Source: Acidobacteriota bacterium (GTDB lineage: Bacteria; Acidobacteriota; Terriglobia; Terriglobales; Acidobacteriaceae). Taken from it: a stretch of DNA of 6,841 bases. The translations under genes were made by a program, and so were the position numbers. Under the pieces are notes generated by a model that ran no database searches, was not told the origin of the DNA, and saw only the letters and a list, made by a program, of their open reading frames with translations. Of this stretch, positions 5,732 to 6,841 are shown piece after piece. Numbering within the stretch: the stretch's first letter is position 1; each line of letters starts with the position of its first letter. Location of the stretch: positions 1 to 6,841 of the forward strand of contig JAEZPW010000007.1 of assembly GCA_023441255.1 (NCBI GenBank), given 5' to 3'.

Positions 5732-6706
5732 ATGAGTGAAACAGGCGCTAGAACGGCCGAGGCCGTCGAAACGGAACTATTTACAACAATCGGCGAGCCC
5801 GCCCCTGCGGCTTTGGGTGACGAGGCCGCGGTCAGCTATCTCAGGCGAGTAAAGAAACACCTGCGCGCCCGGGCCGTGCCGACGCTCAAGTATCTGGCTG
5901 AAACTGAAGTACATACGTACGCCTTCTCGGTGGCGGCCAATGCCATCCTGTCGTTCGTTCCGTTCTTTGTGCTGATGGCGTCCATCATCCGGTACGTCTT
6001 CCACTCGCGGCCCATGCTGGACGTGATCTTCCAGCTGCTGCAGAGCTATCTGCCGATGTGGAATTACGACGACAAGATGTTCATTTTGCGCAACTTGCGA
6101 GCGCTGGTAAGCGCCCACCACGGCATCGAGATTATGTCCCTGGTGATGCTGCTGATCTCCTCGACCGGCGTTTTTGAGCCACTGGAAGTCGCGCTGAACA
6201 AAGTGTGGGGCTTCACGGCAAACCGGTCGTACCTGAAGAACCAGGCGGTATCGCTGGGACTGGCGGTGGGATGCGGCGTGCTGGCCATGATGTCCATTGC
6301 TGCGACCGGAGGCACGCAACTGCTGGTGAAGGCTGTATTCCCCAGCAACGTGCAGATATCCGTTCTGGACAAAGTATTCGTGGCAACTTTTTCCGTGATC
6401 GCGTGGGTGATCATGAAGTTCTTCGCCCTGCTTTCGACAATCGCAATTTTCTTCTTCATCTACTGGATTCTGCCAAACGGGAAGGTGAAGGCGAGCGCGG
6501 TCTTCCCTGCCGCAGTGGTCACCGGCGTCCTGCTGGAAATCGCGAAGTACATCTACATGGCTTGCCTGCCGCTGCTCGATTTTCACGAGGCGTACGGTCC
6601 GTTCTGCATCTCCGTGACGCTGATCTTCTGGGCCTTCATCTGCGGCATGTTGTTGCTGGGCGGGGCGTTCCTGAGCGCCAGTGAAAAAGAGAACGGCGCC
6701 GCCTAA
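5732..6706 (+). CDS. YihY/BrkB-family inner membrane protein
   Basis: A 324-residue integral membrane protein from the ATG at 5732 (MSETGARTAEAVE). Starts at 5717 (ATG) and 5696 (TTG) are also in frame; none has a Shine-Dalgarno. I prefer 5732 because a TGCTACGAT -10-like box lies between the upstream starts and it. After a polar N-terminus of about 55 residues come some six hydrophobic segments, near 63-90, 131-150, 174-192, 214-246, 256-278 and 293-315. Family marks include AFSVAANAILSFVPFF in the first segment, GVFEPLEVALNKVWGF at about 146-161 and the last-helix pattern YGPFCISVTLIFWAF ending GGAFLSA. This is the Virul_fac_BrkB family, once mislabelled ribonuclease BN, whose molecular function is unsettled; transport or envelope roles have been proposed. 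The gene stands alone, divergent from csp. Confidence 0.9.
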   Translation: MSETGARTAEAVETELFTTIGEPAPAALGDEAAVSYLRRVKKHLRARAVPTLKYLAETEVHTYAFSVAANAILSFVPFFVLMASIIRYVFHSRPMLDVIFQLLQSYLPMWNYDDKMFILRNLRALVSAHHGIEIMSLVMLLISSTGVFEPLEVALNKVWGFTANRSYLKNQAVSLGLAVGCGVLAMMSIAATGGTQLLVKAVFPSNVQISVLDKVFVATFSVIAWVIMKFFALLSTIAIFFFIYWILPNGKVKASAVFPAAVVTGVLLEIAKYIYMACLPLLDFHEAYGPFCISVTLIFWAFICGMLLLGGAFLSASEKENGAA

Positions 6707-6718
6707 ACACCACCACTA

Positions 6719-6732
6719 ACGCAGTCTTGCGT
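6719..6732. repeat. Small hairpin just after the yihY stop
   Basis: ACGCA-GTCT-TGCGT is a perfect five-pair inverted repeat 12 nt after the stop codon. No U-run follows, so it is at best a 3' end stabiliser, not an intrinsic terminator. Confidence 0.35.
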
Positions 6733-6760
6733 AATACCCACGAGATTGATTCCATTCCTG

Positions 6761-6841
6761 TGTGGTGCCGGGTCTTCGACCCGGCATGCAGCAAGGCCGG
6801 GAGTGTAATCGTGGGCTACCGGCAGCCCGCCGGGTCAGAGA
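6761..6841. repeat. Cluster of GC-rich palindromes, candidate REP-type element
   Basis: TGCCGGGTC (6766-6774) pairs perfectly with GACCCGGCA (6778-6786) around a TTC loop. CCGGC-AGCCC-GCCGG (6819-6833) overlaps an alternative pairing GGGCT/AGCCC (6813-6828). The eight-mer GCCGGGTC recurs at 6767 and 6829 and its complement lies at 6778. A further copy of the arm would be expected past the window edge. No U-run follows the first stem. The repeated palindromic unit suggests an intergenic element of the REP or BIME kind; dispersal in the genome cannot be checked here. Confidence 0.45.

Noticed and set aside
5536..5739. Plus-strand TTG-initiated frame of 67 codons before the yihY gene
   Set aside because: Poor start, no ribosome site, no coding-like third-position bias, and it runs into the yihY gene in another frame.
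1..6841. tRNA, rRNA, CRISPR array, insertion sequence or phage gene
   Set aside because: No cloverleaf, regularly spaced repeats, transposase motifs or terminal inverted repeats were seen on either strand.

Overview
The window looks like chromosomal DNA of an Acidobacteriota bacterium, most likely class Terriglobia (Koribacter/Terriglobus-like). The evidence is a secreted VWFA-related protein of the type expanded in that phylum, a TPR/zinc-peptidase protein with a C-terminal domain I associate with acidobacterial secreted proteins, GC-rich third codon positions and GTG starts. There is no phage, transposon, CRISPR, tRNA or rRNA. The lineage call is inference from protein character, not from a search.

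Layout. (1) 27-992, minus: secreted VWA-domain protein. (2) 1130-2242, plus, divergent from it: QueG, epoxyqueuosine reductase. (3) 2243-2498: an unusual intergenic stretch with a palindromic operator-like site, a weak promoter, a strong GC-rich hairpin and an overlapping 47-codon ORF that ends 4 nt before the next start. (4) 2499-2960, plus: small glycine-zipper membrane protein, closed by a textbook intrinsic terminator (2993-3028). (5) 3099-4922, plus: exported gluzincin-like (HEYAH) TPR protein. (6) 5016-5225, minus, convergent with it: CspA-type cold shock protein with its own minus-strand terminator. (7) 5226-5731: a 506-bp gene-free stretch containing the probable long csp leader and the upstream region of the last gene. 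(8) 5732-6706, plus: YihY/BrkB-family membrane protein. (9) 6707-6841: clustered GC-rich palindromes that look like a dispersed REP-type element cut by the window edge.

The genes do not form one operon. Orientation changes, terminators and separate promoters make each a single-gene unit. Three products are exported or membrane-bound (VWA, glycine zipper, TPR peptidase), one is an inner-membrane protein (YihY), and two act in RNA biology (QueG in tRNA modification, Csp as RNA chaperone). No pathway links them.

I found no convincing new multi-gene system. The items most worth a second look are non-coding or architectural: the operator/hairpin/small-ORF leader before the glycine-zipper gene, the multi-branched inverted repeat in the probable csp leader, -10-like boxes about 12 bp upstream of the chosen starts of queG and yihY that suggest near-leaderless mRNAs, the C-terminal domain of the TPR peptidase, and the palindrome cluster at the right end.
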